From contig KV918762.1 of the NCBI GenBank assembly GCA_002049455.2, positions 62,001 through 126,000 on the forward strand: 64,000 nucleotides of DNA, written 5' to 3'. Position 1 is the first letter of the stretch, and every line of letters starts with the position of its first letter. The notes beneath the pieces were generated by a model. The model was not told the origin of the DNA. It worked only from the letters and a program-made list of their open reading frames with translations, and made no database searches. The stretch is from Porphyra umbilicalis (Eukaryota; Rhodophyta; Bangiophyceae; Bangiales; Bangiaceae). The position numbers were made by a program, and so were the translations under genes. Below, one piece after another: positions 39,424 to 50,748 of this stretch.

Positions 39424-41792
39424 ATGGGGAGGCGCAAGACCACGGCCAAGGCTGTCGCCGGCCCCCCTTCTTCCCCACCTCCCCCTGCTGCCACTGCCCC
39501 CGTTCCGGTGGCGGCCGTTGCCGCCGCCCCTGCATCCGCCACCGCAGCGGCCTCCCCCGCCACCGCCGCCCTCCCCAACCCCCCCCCCCCCCCCCCCGCC
39601 TCCCTCGGTGCCAAAGAACAAGAGCAAGATCGGCAACCCGCGACTGGTCGTCGGCGCGGCGGTGCACACCAAGGCAGTCAACGTGACAAGCCTCGTCGAG
39701 CTGAGCCGCTTCCGCGGCGCGCTGGCCAAGACGTGGCTGCTCAACGGCACGGTGCAGGAGGTGCTGCGCGGCAAGGGCAAGGGGGGTCGGAACCGGACGG
39801 ACCTGCGCGTCAAGTTCGTGTGGCGGGGCAAGGTGTACAACAAGGTGCAGGCGTTGGCCAGTGTGTACGCTGGCCCAGCCCCCACACACGAGCTCCTACC
39901 GGAGGTGTCAGCCGCAGAGGAGGGGTCGCCGGTGACGCAGGCGTCCCAGCCCGCTGGCGAGACGTGCCCCCCCCCCCCCCCCCCCCCACCCCCCCCATCT
40001 TTGTCCCGCCCGCGGCCACGCCCGGCACGAGTCCCCCGCCTGCGAGCGGGTGGGTGCCCTCTCCCTCGCCTCTGGCGGGGGTGCCGGCGACGGCCACAGC
40101 CCACGGGCGCACATGGGAGGCCGGGGTGGTCAACGAACAGGTCGGGGGCCCCGTGCCCCGCCAATCCTGGTCGGTCCGCACGCCTGGGGGGGAGGTCATC
40201 CACGAGGATGGAGACACACTCGGGCCTGGGCGGACCCGCAAGCCCTTGGACTATTTTATGGCGATGTTCCCTGTGGACCAGCTCGTGCGGATGGTCAGGT
40301 TGACTTCCGCGAAGCTGCGCACCCGCGGGATGCAGCAGACAACCGCCGGGGAGGTGCTGAAGTTCATTGGGGTGACCCTGCTGGCCACTCGCTACGAGTT
40401 TGGCGCGCGTGCGGACCTGTGGGCGACCAAGGCGCGCAACAAGTACATGCAGGCACCCGCCTTCGGTGAGCGGACTGGCATGCCGCGTAGCCGGTTTGAC
40501 GCGTTGTGGTCGTCCGTGACCTTCAGCGAGCAGGCGGGCGACGCGGACGACTCGGAGGGGAGTAGGTGGCAGCTCATCAACGAGTTTGTATCTTCCATAA
40601 ACTCCCACCGGGCAGCCCGCGTGTCACCAAGTGACCTAATTTGCGTCGACGAATCCATGTGTAAATGGTACGGTCAAGGAGGTCATTGGATCCTTCGCGG
40701 TCTTCCAATGTACGTTGCAATTGACCGCAAGCCCGAGAACGGGTGTGAAATACAAGACGCGGCATGCGGTCGCAGCGGAATTATGCTCAACCTTAGCGTC
40801 GTGACGACCGCCGAGCACCGCCAAGACACCGGGACGGGCCACGAGGACGACCTCCCGCATGGTACTACTGTGTTGAAGAAGCTGGTGGCCCCGTGGGCCG
40901 GCACTAAGCGGGTGGTCTGTGCCGACTCGTACTTCGCGAGCGTCACGGCGGCGGAGCAGCTGCTCGGCATGGGCCTCCGATTCATTGGGGTCGTGAAGAC
41001 GGCAACCAGGGGCTACCCGATGAGTACCCTCTCCGTGCTACCGCTGGAGGAGCGGGGAAACACATCTCGTACACCCACAAGACGGCTGACGGCGTGGCGG
41101 ACATGCTCGCCGTGCTGTGGGTCGACCGGGAGCGGCGGTACTTCATTTCTACGGCGTCGTGCACCCTGCCTGGCAGGCCATGCGACCGCGTGCGGTGGCG
41201 TCAGGTGGGCGACCACGCTGAGCGCGTCGTTCTGACCGTGCCACAGCCGCTCGTGGTGGAGACGTACTACCAGTGCTGCGCCCAAATCGACCGCCACAAC
41301 CGCTGTCGGCAGGACGACTTGCGGCTGGAGCACAAGCTTGTCACGCATGATTGGTCCATGCGCGTCAACCTCTCCCTGTTGGGCATTTGTGTCGTGGACG
41401 CCTGGCTGTTGTACGCGGACGCCCGCGGTCCGGCGGCGGCGCTCACCCAGAACCAGTTTTACGAGGACCTTGCAGCGCAGCTGATCGACAACACCTACGA
41501 CTCTGTTGGTCTGCGACAGCGTGGGGTGCCTGGCGCGGTGGCTGGCTCCGATGGAGCGCCTGTGGTGTGCTTCGGCGTCGGTGTCCACCTTACCCCAACT
41601 CTTAAGCGTCGGAAGGGGGACAGCGACCACCGTGCGCAGCGCGACTGCCGAGTCTGCAAGAGCGGTCGGACCACTCTTGTGTGCTCATCTTGCCGCGATG
41701 GCACCGGCGTGGACCTGTTCTTTTGTGGCCCCAAGACCGGGCGGGGCTGCTTCCATGTGCACCTGCGGGAAGTGCATGAAATCGATGTGTAA
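39424..41792 (+). pseudogene. piggyBac transposase, frameshifted
   Basis: PiggyBac transposases excise at TTAA without a scar through a DDD active site. The likely start is the ATG at 39424 (MGRRKTTAKA). The frame changes at the C-run near 39590, giving the protein-like KNKSKIGNPRLVV to KVYNKVQALASV segment, and returns at the C-run near 39980. The DDE_Tnp_1_7 core then runs from about 40230: DYFMAMFPVDQLVRM, VDESMCKWYGQGGHW with D at 40648, and CADSYFAS with D at 40924. A one-base shift near 41050 moves the rest to another frame, with VVDAWLLYAD (third D at 41397) and a C-terminal Cys-rich zinc domain (CRVCKSG, CSSC, FFCGPKTGRGCFHVHLREVH) ending at 41792. All three acidic residues survive, so inactivation may be recent, or the run-length differences may be sequencing error. 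Confidence 0.85.
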
Positions 41793-42544
41793 GTAGAGTT
41801 TAATTTGGTTGTTGTACTTGTTGTCATGTCTTCTTTTTTTCACAAATGGAACAATTCTTTTCTCGAAGTCAATTTGTCGACTCTGGAGCCACGGCTTGTG
41901 CTCTTGGTCTGATGATTGCTGGGTTGCCCGCTCCGGGCGAAGGCGAGGTTTGTCCCCGCGCCCAGTCCCTCTGGGAGAGCCTTTGAGCGAGGCTACACCA
42001 CCTCTGTCGTCACTGTGGCTCTTCTGCAGCAACCTGACAAGACTGCAGAGTCGCTTTCCACCGCTGCAGAGCGAAATCAGACTGTTCACAGCGTTGGAGG
42101 AAGAGAGAGTCGGGGGAGGAAGCATCACACGATGAGACGAGTGCCATACCATGGAGACGGTGATTTCACAGCCCTGGTGTCGGTCTTTCAAGGAGGGGAG
42201 CCCATGAGGACACTTTTCAGAGGCTCCTGTACCAGGAGACATGGTGGCAGTGCCTGTCAGCATGAAACGGAGGAGGGGAGAGTCGGAGGGGACATGCTTG
42301 ACTCAGACTGCTGAGCCCGTGGAGGCGCTTTTTGCACCAGGTCTTCCCGTACGACGCTCCCCGAATACATCATAGTCATCTTGGGGCGTGGGCATTGTCT
42401 CTGCGCTTCACGGGGTGGCGGGGAAAAGCACCAACATGCATTTGTAGGTGTCTCATCGGCCGATTTCCCACTCAGATGGGCCAAAATCGCCGATTCTGGA
42501 GAAGCTCATTTGATCCTCACTCACAGCTCATTTGATCCTTTTTT
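41793..42544. other. piggyBac 3' internal region
   Basis: About 750 bp between the transposase stop and the right inverted repeat. No gene. The last 60 bp hold two GCTCATTTGATCC motifs. Confidence 0.55.
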
Positions 42545-42564
42545 CCGGTAGAATAGACACTAGG
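42545..42564 (-). repeat. piggyBac right terminal inverted repeat
   Basis: CCGGTAGAATAGACACTAGG; perfect inverted match to 38832-38851. Confidence 0.92.
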
Positions 42565-43150
42565 AGAATGCAGGGGGACCTGCTGGAAGCATTACATAAC
42601 ACTGTCAGACCCCCCGACCATCATTGCAAATGAAGATGCGGGGCAGTCTTGATGCTGTAGTATGCCCACACTGTGCCTCGGAACTCAACGACAAAGTTTG
42701 CTATGGTTGCCCTGTTTTCGCAAAAACGAAAAAGAACGAAAGAGTATCCGCGGGGAGGACACAGGGGTGACCAAAAGAGCATATATGTGGATAGGGGGGG
42801 AGGATGAGAGTTGTTTCCCACCGTGTGTTCGGGACGTACGCGTCTCCCCCCTCCCCCCCACGCCCGCCCCCCCCCTGCACTGACCCTACACTGACCCGTG
42901 CAACTACCGTACGACAAAGCGTACGTCCGGTCTTTGTTTTCCTTCGCCATATTGAGCCCCACCACTGGAAGGCGGCAACGGCACAGCGATCACCCGGGCG
43001 CATACAAAATCGGCTGCGAACGACGGGCGCAGCAACGCGCGGGCAAGACATGATCCGTCGGATCAAGTCACCGGCCACGGGTCTTCCTGGATCGTCAGGC
43101 ACCCCTCTCACAGAGCCTTCTCAGGCCGAAATTGAGACGGGTGTCACCCC
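42565..43150. other. Gene-free spacer
   Basis: About 590 bp with no convincing frame. C-runs lie near 42847-42885. Confidence 0.45.
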
Positions 43151-43216
43151 CTCACAGGGGTCGTAGAGGCCGAAACAGGAAACGTCCCCTGTTTCGGCCT
43201 CTACGACCCCTGTGAG
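43151..43216. repeat. Perfect 29-bp hairpin
   Basis: Arms 43151-43179 and 43188-43216 are perfectly complementary over 29 bases around the 8-base loop AAACGTCC. The arms begin CTCACAGGGGTCG and end CCGAAACAGG. Confidence 0.95.
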
Positions 43217-43290
43217 AGGGGAATTTCGTATTGACCACTCACATTTTAGCACGTTGCAGCTTGTCTTTTCATCATTGCCATGTAATGCTC

Positions 43291-43324
43291 AGACCCAGAA
43301 GAGCAGCCTTAACTAGGCGTGTGC
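43291..43324 (-). repeat. Right member of the inverted repeat flanking the piggyBac region
   Basis: ACCCAGAAGAGCAG followed by CTTAACTAGGCGTGTGC, inverted relative to 38318-38355. Confidence 0.6.
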
Positions 43325-43410
43325 TGCACGGCCCTGCCAAAACTCCCGAGATCCAGCGCCTAGCACAGAACATGTCCGCGACAGAATCGCATCGTCAGAA
43401 CAATGGTCAT

Positions 43411-43437
43411 CCTGAACGGGAGGAAATCCCGTTCAGG
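43411..43437. repeat. 27-bp palindrome of the CCTGAACGGGA family
   Basis: CCTGAACGGGA, five bases, then TCCCGTTCAGG. Near-identical palindromes occur at 44444-44470 and 44585-44611 inside the large foldback. Confidence 0.9.
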
Positions 43438-43989
43438 CCCCTGTTAAGTCACGGCGCATGATCAAGGGAACTCGTGTTACAAACGTTGTTCAGGTGCACG
43501 GACCTGATCTCGAGGTCAGATATTGAGGGGTCGCGAGACACACACTCAATACTCCTGTTCACCAGGGTCGATTATTATTGCGCTAATCTCTAGACGATGA
43601 CAGGTAACTGGCGGCCCGTGCACACTGCTCGTTGATACGGCTCTGCTTTATTTCTCGGGGGACTACGGCTGGGACTCCGGCTATGAGGACAACCAAACGG
43701 TGCACCCATCATAGCTGACCATGTACCGACGGCGGCAGCAACACAAGTGGGGGGGCCAGTCGGCAGGTAGTACCGCGAACAAGGCACAAAGACCGCGACA
43801 GATGCCGTACCATCCAAACCCACATCAAACGAGAGCTCGAGATATCAAGAGAGGTAAAGACTAAGAAGCAAGAGCAACGATACGACGGGACAAAACAGGG
43901 GACGTACGAGGTGCACGACAGCAAGAGCCGGGAGAGATCGACACGTGCGCTCCGATCTCGGATGACGACTGCAGTGGTCTTGCTCGCGG
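43438..43989. other. Gene-free spacer before the foldback
   Basis: About 550 bp of less GC-rich DNA without a supported frame. Confidence 0.45.
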
Positions 43990-45076
43990 TGGTGGAGGGT
44001 CAGGTCATCGGAGGCTTTAGCCTGTCACTCTGAGCTGTCTCCAATCGACAATATAAGTCCGTTTTTCCTGTGGAGATGTTCGACCTACCACGGGGGCTAC
44101 TTGTGCCTTCGCTCACTTTAATTGGCCGGCCATTCTCCGATATGCTTGACATCAATCTTCGTCTCACGAAGTTGATACATATTTGGTCATCGATCGACTT
44201 AACAGAGCAACTCAGGGTAAGTTCTGGAGCGGCGGCCGCGGTCTCGCGCGTGCATCTCCGCTCCGAGAACACGCCTAGGCGTCCACTTTTTGTGCACCAC
44301 ATCGTCATTGGCAAGAGGCATCCAGGCCCCATAGTATACGTCTTTGCAATCCATTGCAGGAATATCTTTGGCTTGGATTAGTGCGACAGTTTCGCATGAC
44401 CTCGGGATCAGCCACGATACGGTTCAAGGCCTGGCACAGATTCCGTGAACGGGAACTCCTCCCGTTCAGGCCTTTGTTACAGCAGAGACGCCTGGACGGG
44501 AAACCGGCTTCTTAAACGGGACTTCCGTTCAAGAAGCCCTTGAACGGGTGGTTTCCCGTCCAGGCGTCTGTGCTGTAACAAAGGCCTGAACGGGAGGAGT
44601 TCCCGTTCAGGGCAGCTGTGCCAGGCCCTGAACCGTCTGGTGGCTGATCGCGATGATATGCAAGACTGTCGCACTGATTCAAGCCAATGATATCCCTGCA
44701 ATGGATTGCGAAGACGTAAACTGTCCAGGTCGGGGTCCTGCACGGGCCTGGATGCCTCTTGCCATCGACGATGCGCTGCACAAAAAGTCGGGCGCCAAGG
44801 CGTGTTCTCGGACCTGAGGTGCACGCACGAGACCGCGGCCGCCGCTCCAGAACTTACCCCGAGTTGCTCTGTAAAGTCGATCGATGACCGAAGATTTATG
44901 TACTTCGTGAGACGACGAATGATGTCAAGCATATCGGAGAATGGCCGGCCAATTAAAGTGAGCTATGCCACACGTAGCCCTCGTGGTAGGTCGGACGTCT
45001 CCATGGAAAAAACGGACTTATCTGGTCGATTGGAGACAACTCAAGAGTGACAGGCTAATGACCTGACCCTCCACCA
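43990..45076. repeat. 1.09 kb foldback element (giant imperfect palindrome)
   Basis: The two halves are reverse complements along their whole length: about 43990-44520 (left) and 44527-45076 (right), with the turning point near 44523. Both outer ends read TGGTGGAGGGTCAGGTCAT. Paired landmarks include GGCCGGCCATTCTCCGATAT (left 44123; right inverted near 44935), the AGCGGCGGCCGCGGTCTCG block, and the CCTGAACGGGA palindromes either side of the centre. The arms differ by scattered substitutions and small gaps. No transposase or coding frame is visible. This is the structure of a foldback transposon or hairpin MITE. Confidence 0.92.
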
Positions 45077-45593
45077 GAGAGTCCCGATTGCCAACCTTGA
45101 TTCAAGACTTCAAGGCATGAGAGCTGGGAGGATCCAAATCGAAATCGTTCAGGTATGGGGCCGGTTGGTCGATTGGGTATGCTACTTCTGGATTATCCAC
45201 ACAAATGATTTTATATGATTACACGGCCTCATCCTCATCGATTGAGGTTGGCTGCACTCTTGACGACCCCCCTCCACTGCTGCAATCCACTGATGATCGA
45301 CGACTGAGGGGCGATCGATGGCAATCGAGCGGTGTCTTGATCGACGAACGCACAAGGTAGCAGACGGAGACGACCGGCGGGGCTCCTGGCACCCTGCTGG
45401 CGGGCATTGTGAGACAGGCCGTTGCGCGTATTCGGTGCTGCTAGAATCTCACCAGCTCCTCGTGCTCCACCAACCTGCAGTTGCCTCCCCCCACGTGCCG
45501 CCTGTGTGGTGCGTCCGCCGACGCACTGTGTGGCCCTCGCCCCCCCCACCCCCTTCCTGCTCCGCGTCTTTCCCTCTCGCAACCCCATGCGTC
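45077..45593. other. 5' region of gene B
   Basis: About 520 bp between the foldback and the gene B start. The gene B frame is open upstream to 45318, but the sequence does not look coding. A C-rich stretch lies just before the start (45539-45560). Confidence 0.5.
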
Positions 45594-47762
45594 ATGTCGT
45601 CAGACACGCCTCGCCCGTACGTTCCTGCTGCAGTTGCTCCTCTCATCGAGGCGGCGCAGCACCTGTGCCGCTCGGCGTGCGCTGACGGTGGCGGCGACTT
45701 TTCCATCGCGCTGCTAGTCAAGCGTGGCAGCAGTTCTCCGCTGGTTGTTTTTGCATCTGGATTGAGCCCGCAATGTGACGTTGCTACACGGAAGCGGTTG
45801 AAAGCCGCGGCTGGGACGTTCTTCCTCTCCCTCCCGACCCCCAGCATGGCCAAGCCAGCTGTGCCTCGTCACCCTGTCACCGGGCTCCTATGGTCATCGT
45901 CGGCTCCGCCTGCCAATATGTTGGCTGCGGCGCAGCCATCCGCCTCTTCGTTTTCTTCTCTCCCACGTGGGTCTGCTTCGACGCCTTGGGGCGGGCTCCC
46001 TCCGGCTTCCCCCCCTCCAATCGGCGGGAGCAGCATGGGGACGGTCGCAATCGGCAATTCTCTCTCTGCCCGAGGTGGGACCACGGGCGGCGGTGGTGGT
46101 GGCGATGCGGGGATGCGCGGTGATAGAGCCAGCGGCGGTGGCACAACTGACGGTCGCGCTGGTGGTGCCAGTGAGAATCCAAGCGGCGGCAATATGGCGG
46201 CAGGCGACGCCGCGTTTGTCGGTGGTGCCGGTGACCCGGCGCCTGGCGGTACTGTAGCGGCAAACGGTGGCGCTTCGGGCATCGCAGCTGAGCGTGGGGG
46301 GGTCAATGCGGAAATCCCTGAGTCGATTGCCGCCACCGGTCGGTACGCCGAGCTGCCCCCGCTCCCCGCCTTCATTGGGACCAAGGCCGTCGTCGGCAAA
46401 CGCGCCCGGGGTGCACTTGTGCCTTCAACCTCTGCCTCACCTCCTCCAACGACGTGCACGTGGGACGTGACGCCAGAGGCGGCTGCCAGCTTTAAGGCAC
46501 GACTTGCGGACGCTGGCCTGCGGATCACGCGCAAGCACCTTGTCGGCCTCACGCTGCTCAAGTACTGCTACGACGTGCGGCTCAATCGTGTAGGCCGTAA
46601 CACCCCGTACGAGCCGCTCTTTCCGATCGCCGCCGTCGGAGTGACGGTGAATTTGCAGCACGTCGACGCCGTGAAGGGAGTTGTTCCTATCCCGCTCGTC
46701 CTCAAGAACGTGAGCTACCAACAAAAGAACGCGACGTGCAGCCTGTTGCTGTACATGCTCTACAACGTCGGCGACGACGCCTACGACTGGGTCTTGTCGC
46801 GGTACTGTGAGGGGATGCGGGCGCACCAGCCGTCCCCCACTGCGGGAGCACCTCGTCGGTCTTCTGCTCACAAGCCCCATGTCTTGATGGGCGACACGGC
46901 GGGTACGGCGACGAAGGCGGCGGCGGCGGCGGCAGCAGGTACCGCCGAATCGCGGCAAGGACAAAGGGCGTCCGGTGGAGCGCTGGGTAGCAGTAGCGTC
47001 GTGGGACCGGCAGTACCGCTCGGCCGGGCGCGGTACTTTCCCTCCCCCTGTCCCGCTCTCTTGCCGAGGAGCACCATTGTTTACGAGGACGGGCAGGAGC
47101 TCAGCACCTGCGATGTGCACCTTGAGTTTGAGCAGCATCACGGTACCCTCCTGCCTCCCAACCACGTTTCGATTATTTTGAGAACCGCCAAGGACTTGAA
47201 CGTGCGGTACCCAATGGATACGCACGCATCCTTTTGTGTCGATAGGGAATTCCCTGAGGAGATGCTCCTCACTAGGTGCATCAACCAGCGACTGGTATGG
47301 CAGGTCAAGAACATTGGGTACGTCATCATTGTCTTCTTTTGGGCCATCGTTGCTTTTTGCTCTGTTTGCTGTGCTCTTGTTCTTTGTATGCGTACGGTAA
47401 CTGACACACATTCATTCGTTAGCTGAAAGCACGTCACGCAGCGTAGTCCCCGCTGCTCGTGGTGGTCTGGTCTGCCTGGCCCGAGGCAGAAAGTGCTTGG
47501 ATCCGCGCTGCTGTGGCGCGTCGCCAACAGAATGGACGGCCTTGACGGAGACGTGTCGAGTGGTGCTGCTGTTGAGGTGTTTGACGCTGTGTTTGAGCAT
47601 GACGTTCACGGCGTGGACTACGAGGCGTCGGACCTGCTGTATGGAAGTGACGCGTACAGTAGCTATGCGGCCGAGCACTTTGGGGGGATGGGAATACCCT
47701 CCACGCTTGCGCAATTGATGGACCTACAGAAATACTCGTCTGGACCTTTTCGTTTTCTTTAG
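45594..47762 (+). CDS. Gene B: paralog of gene A, Gly-rich two-exon protein
   Basis: I do not recognise the family. Exon 1 is 45594-47317, the intron 47318-47446 (129 bp, GTACGT...GTAG) and exon 2 47447-47762; about 679 residues. Without splicing the frame stops at 47424. Its layout matches gene A: an N-terminal domain with GDFSIALLVKRG, VVFASGLSPQ and FFLSL; a Gly/Ala linker; a central helical domain (ARLADAGLRITRKHLVGLTL...SLLLYMLYNVGDDAYDWVL); a C-terminal domain beginning YEDGQELS; and exon 2 with KVLGSALLWR and an acidic stretch. Identity to gene A looks low, but order, spacing and intron phase agree. It converges with helicase B, with 41 bp between stops. The acceptor is chosen because it keeps the frame; an AG at 47422 would not. 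Confidence 0.6.
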
Positions 47763-47803
47763 TATGCAGCCTTTATCACAGAGCAAACAACTTGATCATA
47801 TCC

Positions 47804-49271
47804 TTATTTTGCTGCACCAGTGCTTTCCTCTACCAAAGCCGTCCAAAAAGCCAAGCATGCGGGACTCGTCTTAATATGGGCCATAGTCAATCCCCGCACG
47901 CACAAAGAACGTAAGAAGCGGACACGGGAGACAGCTGTACACACCAATCCCTCGCATGCCCAGCCATCCCTGCTGAAGTCAATACAAACACACTCCATCT
48001 CAGACCCTTGAGCCCGGTGAATGGTCAGCGCCCACGCCAACAACAAAGGCACCTGTGTACGCTTCCCGATGAGAAGCCCACGCGAGTTGAAAACGTCCCA
48101 TGTCGCGCTCTGCACACGCACAGTTACACCTCGAAAAACACAATCAATGCCGTCCCGCTGGGTCAGACCCACCACTCTTCCCACCGTCCCCGTCGGCACA
48201 GTGGGGGCAACGCGTCTCAAAGCAACGACCGGAGCATTCACCTTGAAGGTGACCTTGGCGTCGGCGTGCTGCTCGAGCCGCTCCTTGGCCAGCAGTTTGT
48301 CCTCGGTTGTGACTGCGGTGACGACGTCTACAGCAAAGAAGGATACGGCGTCGCCGGGAAGCTCAGCGAGTCGCTCCAGGTTGTACAGCGACGCGGAGAC
48401 GCGGAGGGCACGCAGCTGTGGCATCCTCAGGCGCTGCTCATCTGAGAACGCCGCCCACGTCGCATTGATTCGGTCCACGTCGTCCAACGTCTGGGATCCC
48501 ACGCGCAGCCGCATCAGCATCGCCTCAAAGATGGAGTCGCCACCATGGCGATGGTTGCCCAACAACACCCGACAGCTGCCACGCCACGGCTGGAACAGCG
48601 ACCGCCACTGGAGGCATTGGAAGATAATTCTGTTGCTTGACGAGTTCGAAAGATCAACCGGCAGAGTTTGCATAGGGTCTCCCGCCACTATCAGAGCCAC
48701 ACCACGAGAAACGGAGCAGAAGTGGAATACCGTCAGCACGTGTCCAACGTCGAGAACCGTGTCACCCAGTCAATGTGTACTGTCAGACGGAACAAAGGGA
48801 TAAAAAATAAAGCACCCGCATCAACATACAAATGACTTGGACGCCACCGGCAGTATGTTGTTGGGAACCGGCGGGGGCGAGGCCGCGTAGCAACTTGAGA
48901 TACACAATAAACCAGCCGGCCGTGATCGTGAAGACCTCGTCGACAACGAGCACGCGGACGTCCTTCAGCTTTGCAGCCAGCCGCGTCTTCGCCTTCACCG
49001 CCGTGAGGAACTGGTCAGGGGAAGCCAACCAAATACCACACCCGAAAAAGGAGTTCAGGGTGCTGCCCCCAATCAGATCAGCAGCAGCCCCGTACCAAGA
49101 GCATACAGCGACACCGCTCGGACCGCCACGAGCAACAGCGTCGCGAATGATGGCTCGGAGTAACACCGACTTACCCGATCCGGCACATGCAAAGATGCCG
49201 ACGTTCCGACCGGATAGGTACTCTTCAAAGCACGCGGCTTGGTACGAGTCGAGCACGGCAACGTCGGTCAT
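47804..49271 (-). CDS. Pif1-like SF1B DNA helicase B, two exons
   Basis: Paralog of helicase A. Minus-strand exons are 49271-48830 and 48687-47804; the intron (142 bp) starts GTATGT and ends ATAG. Splicing builds the conserved GGVQVILAGDPMQTLP, matching the family's GG-x-Q-x-x-L-x-GD pattern, and avoids stops in both halves. The joined product is about 441 residues, with Walker A ACAGSGKSV (28-36), VVDEVF (109-114, the same position as in helicase A), motif V region WALTIHRAQGSEM, and motif VI GLVCTAVSRV. The intron falls in the same codon and phase as in helicase A. The ATG at 49271 was chosen by comparison with helicase A; the frame is open to 49358. No Rep, nuclease or OTU domain is visible. 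Confidence 0.83.
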
Positions 49272-50748
49272 CGCCAGGTGGATGGTATTGCAGAATGGGC
49301 AGCAGGGGGGGCGGTTGGGAGCAGGTGGAAACAAAGAGAAAAGCGGGCGAGGCCGCAACGCGGGACCCGGATGCAGGAGGATTCACAATCAGCAGTGACC
49401 GCGTGCGAGCGCGAGCGCTGGCAGGCCGCGTCTTCTAGTCTACATTCGCTCACAAGGGAGGTAGATTCATGTATTGACGAGGCTGTATCAGGGGCTTATC
49501 CGCGTCCTTCCTTGAAGGTGGAACCAACTTACATTGTATTCGTGACTACTTCTCACATGCACTTGCAGTGTTCAAAACTTGTGGCCTCCATAAGGTTTGA
49601 GAGCGGAGCGCTCGGACAGTAGCAGGGCCCGCACCCAGTCATTTTGTTTCACGCCAGGAAAGAAAGGAAATCACACAACACGCGGACAGCGGCAACATGA
49701 AAACCAAGGCCTACACCACAGGCAGTGATAGTCAACATACTTACAGAGAGGCGTCGCGCAGCCAACGACTCCAAGGAAAAACAACCAGCAACGGCTGACG
49801 GCAGAAAAGCTGCAAAGGACAGAGGCACCGAACTCCTCGTCGACCCGCACGATGGAAGACCTCCTGCGCACCCGCATGTCACACCACTTGCGCGCTCGCC
49901 CGAACGCTTCACGACTGCCGTCCCGTCCCCACACCTCTCCAACGTGGAAATCTAGCCATCTTCCAAATTCAGCCACCGACAAGACCCCGCCGCGACCACG
50001 CGGTCGCCACCAACTCTTGGCAGTTTCCACCGTCACAAGCTGCGGCCAAGCCTATCGAATGGCCAGTGCGCCCCGAGGCCACTGCCTCGTGGCGGCCACA
50101 GCCCCACCGCCTCACTCAAACCCATCCACTGCGCGGCCGTCACGGGCTGGCAGGGGCTTGTGCGCCGGCGTCACTGCCCCGTGGGACCCCAATGGCCGAC
50201 CGCTACACTCCGGCCGCTTCCATCTTTCCGCCGCGCACGCGTCGCCACTGTCCCGCCGTCACTGTGCCACCAGCAGCCCGCCGCCGCCGCCCCGCCACTG
50301 CCCCGCCATCAATGTACTGCGACCGCCCAGCTGCCACCGCCCCACCACCTTCCCACCGTTTCGCCCCGCCGACACCGCGCCGCCACCACCCCATCACCAC
50401 CCCGCCACCGCCCAGCCACTACCCCGTCACCGCCCCGCCCCTGCCCTGCAGACAGAGCCCCTCCACCATCCTGCCACCACCCTCCGCCTTGGCCGACTCC
50501 AAACCGCAACTATCCCGCAGTGTAGGCGATGGGTCATTCCACGGCAGGCCGGATGTGACCCCAGAGACTCGAAGAAGAGACGGGTGGCGAGGGAGTGCCG
50601 CGGTCGTCGGTGCGCCGGGGGGGTGGGTGAACTGGGGGAGTGGGTAAGCCAGGGTGGTGCGTGAATCGGAGGAGTGGGTAAGCCAGCGGGGTGGGTTAAC
50701 ACGGGGGGCGGATGAACTACGGGGGTGAGAGCGAGGCGCCTCGACGGC
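49272..50748. other. Intergenic DNA with CCGCCAC-type low complexity and a G-rich tandem
   Basis: No gene supported. From about 50200 to 50470 the sequence is a degenerate CCGCCAC/CCACCGCC simple repeat; frames there are composition artefacts. From about 50600 to 50730 a unit near 20-30 bp (GAGTGGGTAAGCCAG, GGGGTGGGT) repeats several times. The copia insertion follows directly. Confidence 0.55.

Larger units (their letters stand above)
38832..42564. mobile_element. piggyBac DNA transposon, 3.7 kb
   Basis: Perfect 20-bp terminal inverted repeats, CCTAGTGTCTATTCTACCGG at 38832-38851 and its complement at 42545-42564, bound a piggyBac transposase gene. GCTCATTTGATCC motifs sit just inside both ends in direct orientation (once left, twice right). 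The CC(Y)TAG start fits piggyBac termini. A TTAA duplication is not intact: the left flank is CTTA and the right flank AGAA. The transposase is broken by at least one certain frameshift, so the copy looks inactive. Confidence 0.88.

Noticed and set aside
38832..42564. A clean TTAA target duplication for the piggyBac element
   Set aside because: The left flank is CTTA and the right flank AGAA; no TTAA pair is visible, so none is claimed.
50066..50664. Pro/His/Arg-rich frames near 50.1-50.6 kb
   Set aside because: They follow a degenerate CCGCCAC simple repeat, open in several frames.
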